A DNA stretch of 64,000 nt, from NCBI GenBank assembly GCA_050290265.1, contig JBNKHI010000007.1, forward strand, positions 1-64,000. Direction: 5' to 3'. The translations under genes were made by a program, and so were the position numbers. The notes under the pieces are model-generated. The model was not told the origin of the DNA and searched no databases. It was given only the letters and a program-made list of their open reading frames with translations. Origin of the DNA: JBNKFV01 sp050290265 (lineage in GTDB: Bacteria > Pseudomonadota > Gammaproteobacteria > Pseudomonadales > Cellvibrionaceae). Below, in pieces: positions 27,270 to 36,573 of this stretch (its first letter is position 1; every line of letters begins with the position of its first letter).

Positions 27270-28481
27270 ATGAAAAAGGGTCCACTAACCGGTGTTCGTG
27301 TAATCGAAGTTGGGCAATTGATTGCGGGGCCATTCGCCAGTGCAATATTGGCTTACTTTGGCGCCGAGGTGATAAAAATTGAGCCACCAGAAGGTGGAGA
27401 CCCTATTCGCGGTTGGCGGCATGTCGATAATGGCACTAGTTTTTGGTGGCGCAGCATTGGCCGCAACAAGAAATCTGTCACTTTGGACTTGAGTCGTGAA
27501 GAGGGGCAGCAAGTGTTACGCGAGTTGCTCGTCGACGCTGATGTGTTGGTTGAGAACTTTCGCCCTGGTGTCATGGAAAAATGGGGTTGTGGTCCTGAGG
27601 ATGTAAAAGCGTTTAACTCCAAGCTTATATACAGCCGTATCTCAGGCTATGGCCAGACCGGCCCCTATGCGAGTAAGCCGGGGTTTGCCTCCGTCTGCGA
27701 AGCTTTTAGTGGGTTTCGCTACGTTAATGGATTCCCAGGAGAGGCTCCTGTGCGGCCTAATTTAAGTATTGGCGACAGCATTGCCGCTTTGCATGCTGTT
27801 TTGGGTGTTGTTATGGCACTTTATGCTCGGGATGCCGGGCGTTTAAGTTCGCAGGCAGGGCAGGGCCAAGTGGTTGACGTTGCGCTGTTTGAAGCAATGT
27901 TTAATTTGATGGAAGGTGTTGTCCCCGAATATTCTGGAGCTGGTGTGGTCCGTGAGCCGTCTGGGACAACCGTAACGGGGATTGTGCCGACTAACACATA
28001 TCGCTGTAAGGACGGAAAGTATGTAGTCATTGGCGGTAACGGGGACTCTATCTTTAAGCGTCTTATGGATGCGATCGGTCGAGGTGACATGGCTCAGGAT
28101 CCCGCGCTGGCTGTCAATGCGGGGCGAGTAGAAAATGAGGCCGCTATCGACAAGGCTATCAGTGATTGGTGTGGTTCCTTGCTAATTAAGGATGTTTTGG
28201 CTGCCCTTGAGGTTGCCCGCGTACCCTCTGGGCCTATATACAACGTGGCCGATATGGCGGCAGACCCGCACTATCGTGCACGGGAGCTCTTTGAAACGGT
28301 CACAGTTAACGAGAAATCGTTGGAAATCCCCGCTATGTCACCACGCTTGTCAGCCACGCCTGGGCAGACACAGTGGCCCGGAGGTGAGGTCGGCAGCCAT
28401 AATGAAAGCGTATTAATGGATGAATTGGGTATGTCTGATGAGCGTTATGAAGCCTTGAGAAACAGCGGAATTATCAAATAG
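27270..28481 (+). CDS. Family III acyl-CoA transferase (CaiB/BaiF)
   Basis: 403 aa from ATG 27270, preceded by a purine-rich GGAAGGAG that sits unusually close. Transfers CoA between carboxylic acids. The start PLTGVRVIEVGQLIAGPFAS, the AEVIKIEPPEGGDP block and the catalytic aspartate D169 (SIGDSIAALHAV, the same position as in formyl-CoA transferase) are clear. Substrate unknown. Located 212 bp after the TonB receptor on the same strand; a shared transcript is possible. Followed by the triple repeat region. Confidence 0.9.
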   Translation: MKKGPLTGVRVIEVGQLIAGPFASAILAYFGAEVIKIEPPEGGDPIRGWRHVDNGTSFWWRSIGRNKKSVTLDLSREEGQQVLRELLVDADVLVENFRPGVMEKWGCGPEDVKAFNSKLIYSRISGYGQTGPYASKPGFASVCEAFSGFRYVNGFPGEAPVRPNLSIGDSIAALHAVLGVVMALYARDAGRLSSQAGQGQVVDVALFEAMFNLMEGVVPEYSGAGVVREPSGTTVTGIVPTNTYRCKDGKYVVIGGNGDSIFKRLMDAIGRGDMAQDPALAVNAGRVENEAAIDKAISDWCGSLLIKDVLAALEVARVPSGPIYNVADMAADPHYRARELFETVTVNEKSLEIPAMSPRLSATPGQTQWPGGEVGSHNESVLMDELGMSDERYEALRNSGIIK

Positions 28482-28568
28482 CAAAAAATATTTGCGTAGA
28501 CATGGAACTTATCATCTGAACGTTGGTCTATGGATACGTAAAGTGAATTTACTCTCTCTTCATATTTT

Positions 28569-28615
28569 CCCTATGGTGTTTGCTTCGGCGCGTTTTACGC
28601 GCCTTTCTTTTGTCT
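28569..28615 (+). repeat. Repeat core, copy 1, with terminator-like hairpin
   Basis: 47-nt core beginning CCCTATGGTGTTTGCTT. It contains the perfect hairpin GGCGCG-TTTTA-CGCGCC (28587-28603) followed by TTTCTTTTGTCT. It differs from copies 2 and 3 at a single base (C at 28586). The T-rich tract after the stem is on the plus strand only, so it looks like an intrinsic terminator. Confidence 0.8.
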
Positions 28616-28704
28616 GTCAGTGGGTGTTTTTGCGCTTTGTTCTGGCGTCAGTGATATTCGTTAAATCCCATAAATGCCATTAAATTAAAAAAATTCAATT
28701 AATG

Positions 28705-28825
28705 TTGAACTTATTGGTGAAAGCGCTGGTCTATTAAACCGTGAGATGTGTTTGATCTTGCTCTCTCTTTTTCATATTCCCTATGGTGTTTGCTTTGGCG
28801 CGTTTTACGCGCCTTTCTTTTGTCT
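28705..28825 (+). repeat. Repeat unit, copy 2 (upstream conserved part plus core)
   Basis: Starts at TTGAAC (28705), followed by TTATTG and, 15 bp later, TATTAA (28732-28737), which could be a poorly spaced promoter. The core is 28779-28825 with hairpin 28797-28813. A transcript from the putative -10 to the T-tract would be about 80-90 nt, the size of a small RNA. Confidence 0.7.
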
Positions 28826-28935
28826 GTGATTTGGGGGTGTTCCAGGTTTTCTTGACCGTTTTGCCGAAGCTAGCTTGGTGGCCATTTCAGAACAGGAACC
28901 GCGACATCAATTTTTTTAAATTTTTTTTATTTTTG

Positions 28936-29057
28936 TTGAACTTATTGGACGGAGAGCTGGTCTATTAGGTTGTAAGAAGCGTTTGATCTTGCTTTCTCTT
29001 TTCATACTTTCCCTATGGTGTTTGCTTTGGCGCGTTTTACGCGCCTTTCTTTTGTCT
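28936..29057 (+). repeat. Repeat unit, copy 3 (upstream conserved part plus core)
   Basis: Same layout as copy 2: TTGAAC at 28936, TTATTG, 15 bp, TATTAG (28963-28968), then core 29011-29057 with hairpin 29029-29045. The core is identical to copy 2 over all 47 positions. It ends 46 bp from the convergent argS stop. Confidence 0.7.
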
Positions 29058-29102
29058 CTTATTTGGTGGGCAAAAAGCATCGCTCTCAGTCATAGTTAAC
29101 CG

Positions 29103-30839
29103 CTACATCTTCTCCATAACCTCTATGCCCAGCAAATCAAGCCCTTGCGCGATGATGGCTGCACTGGCTTTGCAAAGTTGTAAGCGGCTGTTGCGAACAT
29201 CTTCGGAGACATCATTCTTTAAGATAGGGCAGGCTTCATAAAAGCTCATAAATAGACTGGCAACGTCATAGAGGTAGGTGCAAAGCACGTGAGGAAGGGC
29301 TTCTCTAGTGACCTGGTCGACGGCCTCTGCGAATTGTAAAAGTTTTAATGCTAAAGCCTGTTCCTGAGGGGCTGTAAGGGTAATAGGACCGTTGAGCGAG
29401 GCTTTGTCTATACCTGCACGACGGAAAATACTCTGGATACGGGTGTAGGCATACTGAAGGTAAGGCGCCGTATTCCCCTCAAAGCTGAGCATTGAATTCC
29501 AGCTAAAAATGTAATCATTGGTACGGGTTTTCGACAAGTCAGCGTATTTGACTGCACCAATACCCACTTTACGGGCAATTTCTTCTTGTTCAGCGGCGCT
29601 CAACTCCGGGTTTTTCTCGGCTACGAGTTTCGCTGCGCGCTCAATCGCTTCGTCCAGCAGTGCAGCTAATTTCACGGTGCCGCCGGTACGGGTTTTAAAT
29701 GGCTTGCCATCCTCGCCATTCATTGTTCCGAACCCATGGTGTTCTAATTTGAGCTTTTCACTGGCAAAGTTCGCTTTGCGCGCTAGTGTAAATACCTGTT
29801 GCATGTGTAATGACTGGCGTGCATCAATGAAATACATGACCCGGTCAGCATTTAACTGTTCTGCACGATAGCGAATAGCCGCAAGATCGGTGGTTGCATA
29901 AAGGAATCCACCTCCCTGTTTCTGAACAATCACAGGGCTTGGGTTGCCTTCTTTGTCGGCCATTTCATCAAGAAACACCACCAGTGCTCCCTGGTCTTCT
30001 ACAGCCAGCCCTTGCTTTTTAAGTTCTTCTACCAGTATTGGCAAGTCGTTGTTGTACGCACTTTCACCATAGACATCATCCCTGCTCAAACTGATATTGA
30101 GTTTGGTATAGATCTCTTCACTGTGCTGTAACGAGATTTCGCGGAATTTCTCCCATAATACCAACACGGCAGGATCACCGGATTGCAGTTTAACCACATA
30201 ATCTCGGGCTTTAGAGGCAAAACTGTCGTCATCATCGAAATGTTTTTTTGAGCGCTGATAGAAACCTTCGAGATCCTGTAGCGCGAGCGTTGCTTCTTCA
30301 CCACCGGTCAGGTGTTGCTCCAACTCGGCAATTAACATGCCGAACTGTGTGCCCCAGTCGCCTACATGGTTTTGGCGAATAACATTGTTGCCTGTAAATT
30401 CCAGCGCTCTAACAATGGCGTCGCCGATGATGGTTGAGCGCAGGTGGCCTACATGCATCTCTTTGGCCAGGTTGGGGGAGGAGTAGTCCACCACAACGGT
30501 TTCGGAGCGTTCGCAAGTCAAACCAAGCGCAGCGCTCTCTTGTTGTTTTTGCAGTGCTTTGGCTAACCAATCAGGTTTGAGGTGGATATTGATAAATCCA
30601 GGTCCGGCAATCTCTGTTTTTTCGGCAAACTCACTGCTTTCCAGATGTTCGAGAATGGTTTGCGCCAGCGCTCTTGGATTGGTTTTCATCGCCTTGGCTG
30701 CCGCCATAGCGCCATTGGCCTGGTAATCACCAAAACCGGCTTTTTTACTTGGTGCTACGTGAGGGCCGAATTCAGCGGGAATGCCGGCAGCAAGCATGGC
30801 GGATTGGATATTGTCGGACAAAAAGGCACGAATATTCAT
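29103..30839 (-). CDS. argS: Arginyl-tRNA synthetase
   Basis: 578 aa from ATG 30839 (a GTG three codons upstream is the alternative). Class I synthetase. The ArgRS N-terminal additional domain comes first, then the HIGH-type signature HVGH at about H129-H132 within PNLAKEMHVGHLRSTIIGDA, and the Rossmann catalytic core. The C-terminal DALR anticodon-binding domain includes FEGNTAPYLQYAYTRI and ends RLQLCKASAAIIAQGLDLLG. No classical KMSKS, as usual for most ArgRS. Apparently monocistronic; the primosome gene often found next to argS is not here. Confidence 0.96.
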   Translation of the reverse strand: MNIRAFLSDNIQSAMLAAGIPAEFGPHVAPSKKAGFGDYQANGAMAAAKAMKTNPRALAQTILEHLESSEFAEKTEIAGPGFINIHLKPDWLAKALQKQQESAALGLTCERSETVVVDYSSPNLAKEMHVGHLRSTIIGDAIVRALEFTGNNVIRQNHVGDWGTQFGMLIAELEQHLTGGEEATLALQDLEGFYQRSKKHFDDDDSFASKARDYVVKLQSGDPAVLVLWEKFREISLQHSEEIYTKLNISLSRDDVYGESAYNNDLPILVEELKKQGLAVEDQGALVVFLDEMADKEGNPSPVIVQKQGGGFLYATTDLAAIRYRAEQLNADRVMYFIDARQSLHMQQVFTLARKANFASEKLKLEHHGFGTMNGEDGKPFKTRTGGTVKLAALLDEAIERAAKLVAEKNPELSAAEQEEIARKVGIGAVKYADLSKTRTNDYIFSWNSMLSFEGNTAPYLQYAYTRIQSIFRRAGIDKASLNGPITLTAPQEQALALKLLQFAEAVDQVTREALPHVLCTYLYDVASLFMSFYEACPILKNDVSEDVRNSRLQLCKASAAIIAQGLDLLGIEVMEKM

Positions 30840-31004
30840 TAGATTCACTGTTTAGACATTGAGTCCACCATCAAGGCGGGCGTTGAAAGTGCAGTCTCTT
30901 GATCAAGGCCAAATCATACAATATTCGGCAAGAGCTTATGCAGGGCAGGGAATTCTACCCGGTGAAGAAAGATTATCAACACCGGGCGCTCATTCGAAGG
31001 ACTT

Positions 31005-32624
31005 TTATACTTTGAATTGGTTAACGTTAGTACTCAGTTCATTCGACATCTGTAACATTTGGGCGCAGGCCGACGTGTTCCGTTGTACTGCTGAACTGGC
31101 TAAATTCGCCTGTTCGTTAATATTACTAAAGTTACTGTTAATACCATCAATAACCAGACTTTGTTCTTCAGCTGCAGCGGCAATTTGCAGTGACATCTGG
31201 TTGATTTGCGAGATGCGTTGTGTAATTTGAAGGATGCCTTGGCCGGCATCCTCCGCACTGCTTACGGCGTCTTTGGCAGTTGTTGTACTGGTTGTAATTG
31301 CTTTTACGGCGCCTTCCACTTCTGCTTGCAGATTTTCCAGGGTTTCCTGGATGTTGCGGGTAGACTCCTGAGTGCGACTGGCCAGTGTCCTGACTTCGTC
31401 TGCGACCACTGCAAACCCTCGTCCTTGTTCGCCGGCGCGAGCAGCTTCAATGGCGGCATTGAGAGCTAACAAATTGGTTTGTTCTGCGACGGAGCGAATA
31501 ACGTCAAGTACGGTGGTAGCATTATTAGCCTGTGCTTCCAGTTTGCTGATCATCTGGCCGGCGCCACTCAGCTGAGAGGATAGTTGCTGTAAAATACTTA
31601 TTGCTGTTTGCAACGCGGTTTGGCTGTCTTTACTGATGGTGTCAGCGTCATTGGTTCGTTCGGCAGTCGCTGCAGTATTAGAGGCTACCTCGCGAATTGC
31701 CTGAGTCATTTCGGCAACAGATGCCACCGCCGCCTGAACGGCGTCTTGTTGTTTAATGATGATTGCTTGAGTGGCCTCAGTATCTTTGGATACACCATCC
31801 GCAGAGTTACCCAGTTCGCTGCTGCAGTGTTTGATATTGGAAACAAGCGTCTGTAACTGATCCATAAACTGGTCAAAGTATTGTGCTAATGTCCCGAGTT
31901 CGTCTGAGCGATTCAGGTGCATACGCGGTCTTAAATCACCATCACCACTGGCGATGTCTTTTAACCGAGCGGTCATCAAATTGATAGGGCTGCCAATTAC
32001 GTTGGGCAATACTACAATGGCACAGCCAATTGTTGCCAAGACAAGTAAAAATAAGAGCCAGTTCTGTTTATTGGCGTAGCTTTGTTCTGCTGAGAGTTTG
32101 GCTTTAATCTGTTCGCCCTTGAGTTCATAAGATTCTGTTAAGTCGTTAAGAATAGTACGTACTTTTTCGAACGCTGCCTGGCCTTTTGTTTTGCTGAGGG
32201 CGATGGCTGGTATGGGGTCGCTCGCTTGTTTGTATTCAATGACTTGCTTACTGATGCCCTCCCAAGTATTGAGGGCTGCCGTATATGATGAGAGCAAAGA
32301 GCCATTGTTCGGTTGCATTTGTAGTGCCTGTTCAGCTCTGTCTCGTGCTTGCCGAATATTGTCTTGGTGCTCCTTTAACAGGGTTGCGCTAGCATCCTCA
32401 AATAAAATGGCATTTTGCGCTATTAAGGCCTGATGCAGGTCACGGTCAGCTTCCAGAACCAGAGTGGATTGTTTTAAAAGGACATCTGACACTTGGCTCA
32501 TGTCCTGCTCAATAGCAGTTTGATTACGATGGTTTTGTGCGAAGCTAAGGCTGTAAATAAGCAATATAACGGTCAGGGGAAGTGCAATTTTCAAGCGAAT
32601 GGAGAGGTCATTATACCAGTTCAT
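31005..32624 (-). CDS. Methyl-accepting chemotaxis protein
   Basis: 539 aa. Membrane helix ~10-30, a short helical periplasmic sensor of about 155 residues (four-helix-bundle type, no Cache domain evident), second helix ~190-212, HAMP domain, then a long coiled-coil signalling domain. The hairpin tip is canonical (AEQTNLLALNAAIEAARAGE, then GFAVVADEVR). No CheR-docking pentapeptide at the C-terminus, which ends TNVNQFKV. The ligand is unknown. Stands alone, without other che genes nearby. Confidence 0.92.
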   Translation of the reverse strand: MNWYNDLSIRLKIALPLTVILLIYSLSFAQNHRNQTAIEQDMSQVSDVLLKQSTLVLEADRDLHQALIAQNAILFEDASATLLKEHQDNIRQARDRAEQALQMQPNNGSLLSSYTAALNTWEGISKQVIEYKQASDPIPAIALSKTKGQAAFEKVRTILNDLTESYELKGEQIKAKLSAEQSYANKQNWLLFLLVLATIGCAIVVLPNVIGSPINLMTARLKDIASGDGDLRPRMHLNRSDELGTLAQYFDQFMDQLQTLVSNIKHCSSELGNSADGVSKDTEATQAIIIKQQDAVQAAVASVAEMTQAIREVASNTAATAERTNDADTISKDSQTALQTAISILQQLSSQLSGAGQMISKLEAQANNATTVLDVIRSVAEQTNLLALNAAIEAARAGEQGRGFAVVADEVRTLASRTQESTRNIQETLENLQAEVEGAVKAITTSTTTAKDAVSSAEDAGQGILQITQRISQINQMSLQIAAAAEEQSLVIDGINSNFSNINEQANLASSAVQRNTSACAQMLQMSNELSTNVNQFKV

Positions 32625-32823
32625 AGTCGGCCTTTTGTTATAGAGATCAAGTCTTAACAGGTGTCACGGCCATGTGTTGAATCGTTAGACTCTATGTTAT
32701 TAAACTATGCTTATATATCTGAGAGTAGCAGATGCTGACGATCCTGCGTATGAATGAGAGTACATTAACCGTCACTTGGCGGGCTGGGCGCAATTGCGAT
32801 TTTTTGAATTATTTGATGGGCTT

Positions 32824-33702
32824 TTACAAGCGAGCAACGTCCACTGATACTTTCAGGTTGGGTGAGCTGCCGCCACCAAAGATAACTCCCTTTACTGGCG
32901 TTACATCGTAATAATCTCGCCCGACGGCAGTCACAATATGCTGAATGCCAGCAGGTTTGTCGTTTGTCGGATCGTATTCGATCCAACCTTGTCCAGGGGA
33001 ATAGTAGGCTATCCACGCATGGGTAGCGTCAACACCCGTTAATTTGACTTGGCCTGGAGGTGGCAGAGTTTCTATGTAGCCAGAAACGTATTGGGCCGGA
33101 ATGCCCATAGCCCGTAAACATGCAACCTGTAAGTGAGCAAAATCCTGACATACGCCGCGCTTGTGCTCTAAAACATCGCTTAAAGGTGTCGCAACGGTAG
33201 TAAAGCCGGGGTCATACTTGAAGTCGGTAAATATGCGATGTGTAAGGTCTTTAACGCAGTCATCCAGCGATTTTTCCGAGCTGAAGGAGGATTGGGCATA
33301 AGCTTTTATGCCTTCATTTACCTTGACCATAGGGGAGTTAAGAATAAATTCCCGCGCTTCAATGATCTCCATATTTTCGGCCCGGGAAAGTTGTTCTAAT
33401 GCTTCGCGGTAAGTTATGCCAATAGACAATTCCAAAGCTGGACCGTCATCTTCTACTTCCACTTCACTTTCTGCCGTGATGGTCAGGCGCTTGTGTGGTT
33501 TTTGGATTTCGAAGTGGTACGCCACATTGCCAAAGTAGTCTGTGCGTTGATTAGTAATAGTCGTATAGGGCGAGATAGAAATGCGATTGTTAATACATTT
33601 TTGTCTCGTTGTGTGGCGCGGCACCAGGTTTGCCAAGTTGTAGCAGTGGCTAACGCGATCCGCATACTGGTAAGTTGTAATGTGACGAATTCTAAAGCGC
33701 AT
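32824..33702 (-). CDS. Transglutaminase-like cysteine peptidase-fold protein
   Basis: 292 aa. N-terminal bacterial transglutaminase-associated beta domain (RIRHITTYQYADRVSHCYNL) followed by a transglutaminase-like core with the triad C185 (KRGVCQDFAH), H228 (DATHAW) and D244 (EYDPTND). No signal peptide, so cytosolic. These proteins are nearly always encoded beside circularly permuted ATP-grasp/alpha-E proteins, as here (34 bp downstream of one, same strand). The family has been proposed to act as a peptidase or amide-forming enzyme on an unknown peptide; its substrate is not established. Confidence 0.88.
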   Translation of the reverse strand: MRFRIRHITTYQYADRVSHCYNLANLVPRHTTRQKCINNRISISPYTTITNQRTDYFGNVAYHFEIQKPHKRLTITAESEVEVEDDGPALELSIGITYREALEQLSRAENMEIIEAREFILNSPMVKVNEGIKAYAQSSFSSEKSLDDCVKDLTHRIFTDFKYDPGFTTVATPLSDVLEHKRGVCQDFAHLQVACLRAMGIPAQYVSGYIETLPPPGQVKLTGVDATHAWIAYYSPGQGWIEYDPTNDKPAGIQHIVTAVGRDYYDVTPVKGVIFGGGSSPNLKVSVDVARL

Positions 33703-33736
33703 AGGTTTCCTTTTTTACCGATAGGCTATTTGGCGA

Positions 33737-36301
33737 CTATTCGCCCCAGAATGTGGTTACCAGTTGTTGAGCATCTACGCGGTGATCGAAATAGCGATCA
33801 CTGATAATGTTGTTAAATGCCGACAGAAGCGTGCTCAGTTTTTCCAGCAATGTTTTCAGTTCCTCGCGCTCTGTGCTCTCTGTTTCCAGCAACTGTGCCA
33901 AACGCGACAATTTTAGGCTGGTAATGGCTTCCAGCAAGGCGCGTTCATCTTCATCAAGCTGGAGACCGCGATCCTGTCGCGGTGGTAGTTTGGCAAAGTG
34001 TTGCTGTAACTGTTCAAATTGGAACAGCAGTGAACGTGGGTTGCTGGCATCCAACATAACGAGTTCCAGGCCCAGGTCGACACTCAGCCTGGCTCGATGG
34101 CGGCGACGGTAGGTGATGAGCACTTCCATCGACGTAAGCATAGCTGTTAGCACGGTAATGTTACCGCTGCCTTCAGTGACGGGCGTAATCAGCGTTTTGA
34201 TGGTGGCAATGATTTGCATGGCCCGTTCAACCCTGCGGCCTAGTTCCATAAAGCGCCAGCCAACATCTCGAACCATGCTTTCCTGCATGAGGCCCGACAG
34301 TGCAATCAACGACGTTACCAGTGGGTCGAGCGCCTCCTCTGGAGCCGAGGCCAGGCCACTCGCCAATGATGGCGCCAGGTTATCCAGTGCATCGCGCAGG
34401 TCGTTGGTAACACGTAGCGTGTCTGAAGACAGTAATTCTTTGGCTTCATCTGCACAATAGAGTAATGAATTAAGGGTCGAGCGCACGCTGCCCAACCGGT
34501 CGCCGTCCTCAATAATACGTTTCAGCTCTTCTTCGGGCTTCATTAGCATAGCGTCAGGCGCTTTTTTGAAGCCCGGTCCAGTGGCCGTAATTTCAGAAAC
34601 CGCAGAAAGAATGATTCTTCTAGCCTGCAAGCTAATACTTTCTTCACCGTTGAGCAGCATAAATACCGTGCGCAATATGCGCAGGGATGCCTCAGCTCGT
34701 TCCGCATAACGGCCAAGCCAATATAAATTTTCGACAACGCGGCTTGGCAGACTAATCAGCTGACTGTCAGAGCCTGTTTTGAGGGGGTCAAGGCTCGGCC
34801 CTATGTCACTGGCCCGTTCAGGTTCTGTCGCAGTAACCCAGGTGTCTTTACTGGGACAGCCTGCCTGCATACTAATAAAACGTTCTTTGGGTTTTAAGCC
34901 GATACGGGTCAGGCCGCCAGGCATGACGGTGTAGGATCCCTCGGAGGCTACGGCAAACGTGCGCAAAATCGTCGGCCTGGGCTCCAAATGGGTGCCGTTA
35001 AAGCTGGGAATGTGGCTTTTTTCCAGTCTTTCTTGTGCCACATATTGGAAACGATCCTGTTTAATACGCGCTCTGAGCTCGTCTTGTTGCTCTTTCGTCA
35101 GTTCTTCTGGCCATAAACTACGACTGTTATGGTTGCGATAAATTTGCTTGACAATGAGCTTGTCGAGGTTGCGGTTGATGTACGCAAGGTCTTTGTCATC
35201 ACCGGCCCAGTATGTTGGGACTGACTTTAAACGCGGCTCTCTGCCCAACAGTGTTTTACTGATTTCCGGGAGGTATTTCAGCAGAACGGGGTTTTCGAGT
35301 ACCCCAGAGCCTAACGGGTTGGCAATGGCGACACGTTTGGCTCGCACAACTTCAAGGAGGCCTGGAATACCTAAATGTGAGTCACTGCGCAGCTCTACCG
35401 GGTCGCAAAAGGCGTCGTCCACACGGCGCATAATGACGTCAACGCGGCTCAAACCACTTAAAGACTTCATCCAAACATAGCCATTGCGAACCATAAGGTC
35501 ACCACTTTGTACCAAGGGGTAGCCGAGGTAATTCGCCAAATGGGCGTGCTCAAAATAGGTTTCGTTGTGTGCCCCCGGTGTCAGTACAACTATTCGCGGG
35601 ACATCCGCATTCGGAGCCAGCGATAAAAGTTTTAGACGCAAACGCTGGTAGTAATTGGATATGCGGTGAACGTGGCTGTCGCGAAACAGGCTGGGTAGAA
35701 TTCGCGACATTACCGTGCGGTTTTCCAGTACATAACCTGCACCGCTCGGTGCCTGCGTGCGATCAGAGAGAACACACATGGAGCCATCAGCGCAGCGAGC
35801 CATATCGACCGCGTGAATAACCAACTCGTGTTCACCGGGTAGTTGGATACCCTGACAGGCACGCAAAAACCCTGCGTGACTAAATAGCGCTTCGGGCGGT
35901 AGTGCTCGGTGGCGCAATAGTGTGCGCGGCCCATATAAGTCGCGCAGCATTAAATTGAAGAGTTCCGCACGCTCAAGCAAGCCCGCTTCAATAACGGCCC
36001 AATCCTGACTGCCAATAACCGAAGGGACTAAATCGAGCTCCCAACTGCTGCCTTGGGTGCCGGATTGGTCGTAGATGTTATAGGTCGCGCCATCATCGCG
36101 CAGAATACGGCGGGCTTTATCTTGTCGATCGCGCAGAGCAGCAGGGCCAAGTTCCTCAAGGCTATTGAGTAAGTACTGCCACTCTGGTTTTACTTCACCA
36201 TCGCGGTAGGCATCCTCAATCAACCCTTCTACATGCACAGACTTTAGGGTTTCCGGAGTGATGGCTTGTACTTGGGATTGTGCTTGTGTACTACCTGACA
36301 C
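33737..36301 (-). CDS. Circularly permuted ATP-grasp type 2 protein fused to an alpha-E domain
   Basis: 854 aa from GTG 36301; the frame continues 66 codons upstream, but that stretch lacks family features and a purine-rich AAAAAGGT precedes the GTG. The N-terminal ~480 residues are the DUF404/DUF407 circularly permuted ATP-grasp (RILRDDGATYNIY, then WELDLVPSVI, then VVLTPGAHNETYFEHAHLA). The C-terminal part from ~530 is the helical alpha-E (DUF403) domain (SRVVENLYWLGRYAERAEAS). Many genomes encode these as two proteins; here they are one chain. Predicted to form amide or peptide bonds with ATP. Operon with the transglutaminase-like gene. Confidence 0.88.
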   Translation of the reverse strand: MSGSTQAQSQVQAITPETLKSVHVEGLIEDAYRDGEVKPEWQYLLNSLEELGPAALRDRQDKARRILRDDGATYNIYDQSGTQGSSWELDLVPSVIGSQDWAVIEAGLLERAELFNLMLRDLYGPRTLLRHRALPPEALFSHAGFLRACQGIQLPGEHELVIHAVDMARCADGSMCVLSDRTQAPSGAGYVLENRTVMSRILPSLFRDSHVHRISNYYQRLRLKLLSLAPNADVPRIVVLTPGAHNETYFEHAHLANYLGYPLVQSGDLMVRNGYVWMKSLSGLSRVDVIMRRVDDAFCDPVELRSDSHLGIPGLLEVVRAKRVAIANPLGSGVLENPVLLKYLPEISKTLLGREPRLKSVPTYWAGDDKDLAYINRNLDKLIVKQIYRNHNSRSLWPEELTKEQQDELRARIKQDRFQYVAQERLEKSHIPSFNGTHLEPRPTILRTFAVASEGSYTVMPGGLTRIGLKPKERFISMQAGCPSKDTWVTATEPERASDIGPSLDPLKTGSDSQLISLPSRVVENLYWLGRYAERAEASLRILRTVFMLLNGEESISLQARRIILSAVSEITATGPGFKKAPDAMLMKPEEELKRIIEDGDRLGSVRSTLNSLLYCADEAKELLSSDTLRVTNDLRDALDNLAPSLASGLASAPEEALDPLVTSLIALSGLMQESMVRDVGWRFMELGRRVERAMQIIATIKTLITPVTEGSGNITVLTAMLTSMEVLITYRRRHRARLSVDLGLELVMLDASNPRSLLFQFEQLQQHFAKLPPRQDRGLQLDEDERALLEAITSLKLSRLAQLLETESTEREELKTLLEKLSTLLSAFNNIISDRYFDHRVDAQQLVTTFWGE

Positions 36302-36573
36302 GTTTTTTACCTTTTTCGATGAACATGGGGCCAATCTAAAGCGGTGTAACCACCAGAGTGTAGATTCTGCCGCCAAAACCGAAGCATTATATACAGTTTG
36401 ATGTGAATCTGCGCCCAGTCTTGGGTGATAGTCTGTGCTTATTTTAGTTGCAAATTGTTGCGGTGCAAAATACCCGGATGGGTTATAGTGCGTTTCCATA
36501 GGATCTGGTTGTTTAATAAAACCGAGTTCCCTAAAATGCCGGCCTACTCTTCAGTGCCAAACGACAATCTATC

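Larger units (their letters stand above)
28482..29102. other. 620-bp gene-free region holding three tandem degenerate repeat units
   Basis: Between convergent CoA-transferase and argS genes. It contains three copies of a 47-nt core (entries below) at spacings of 210 and 232 bp. Copies 2 and 3 are also alike for about 75 bp upstream of the core (TTGAACTTATTGG, then GCTGGTCTATTA, then TTTGATCTTGCT). Copy 1 keeps only part of that. The DNA between units is AT-rich and not conserved. Two open frames cross the region but share only the repeat-encoded MVFA-ARFTRLSFV and look fortuitous. Confidence 0.7.

Noticed and set aside
28492..28968. Two short reading frames sharing MVFA-ARFTRLSFV across the repeats
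   Set aside because: They agree only where the DNA repeat itself is conserved, have no ribosome site, diverge completely afterwards, and the single repeat difference is non-synonymous. The conservation is better explained by an RNA or DNA element.
28569..29057. CRISPR-like array
   Set aside because: Only three copies, spacers over 160 bp long, a terminator-like hairpin with a T-tract, and no cas genes in the window.
30958..30986. Terminator for the chemoreceptor gene
   Set aside because: CCCGGTG/CACCGGG can pair, but the loop is 15 nt and no T-tract follows on the minus strand.
36302..36499. 66-residue N-terminal extension of the ATP-grasp/alpha-E protein
   Set aside because: It lacks family similarity, and a GTG at 36301 with a purine-rich site upstream gives the usual length. 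It also covers the divergent promoter space.
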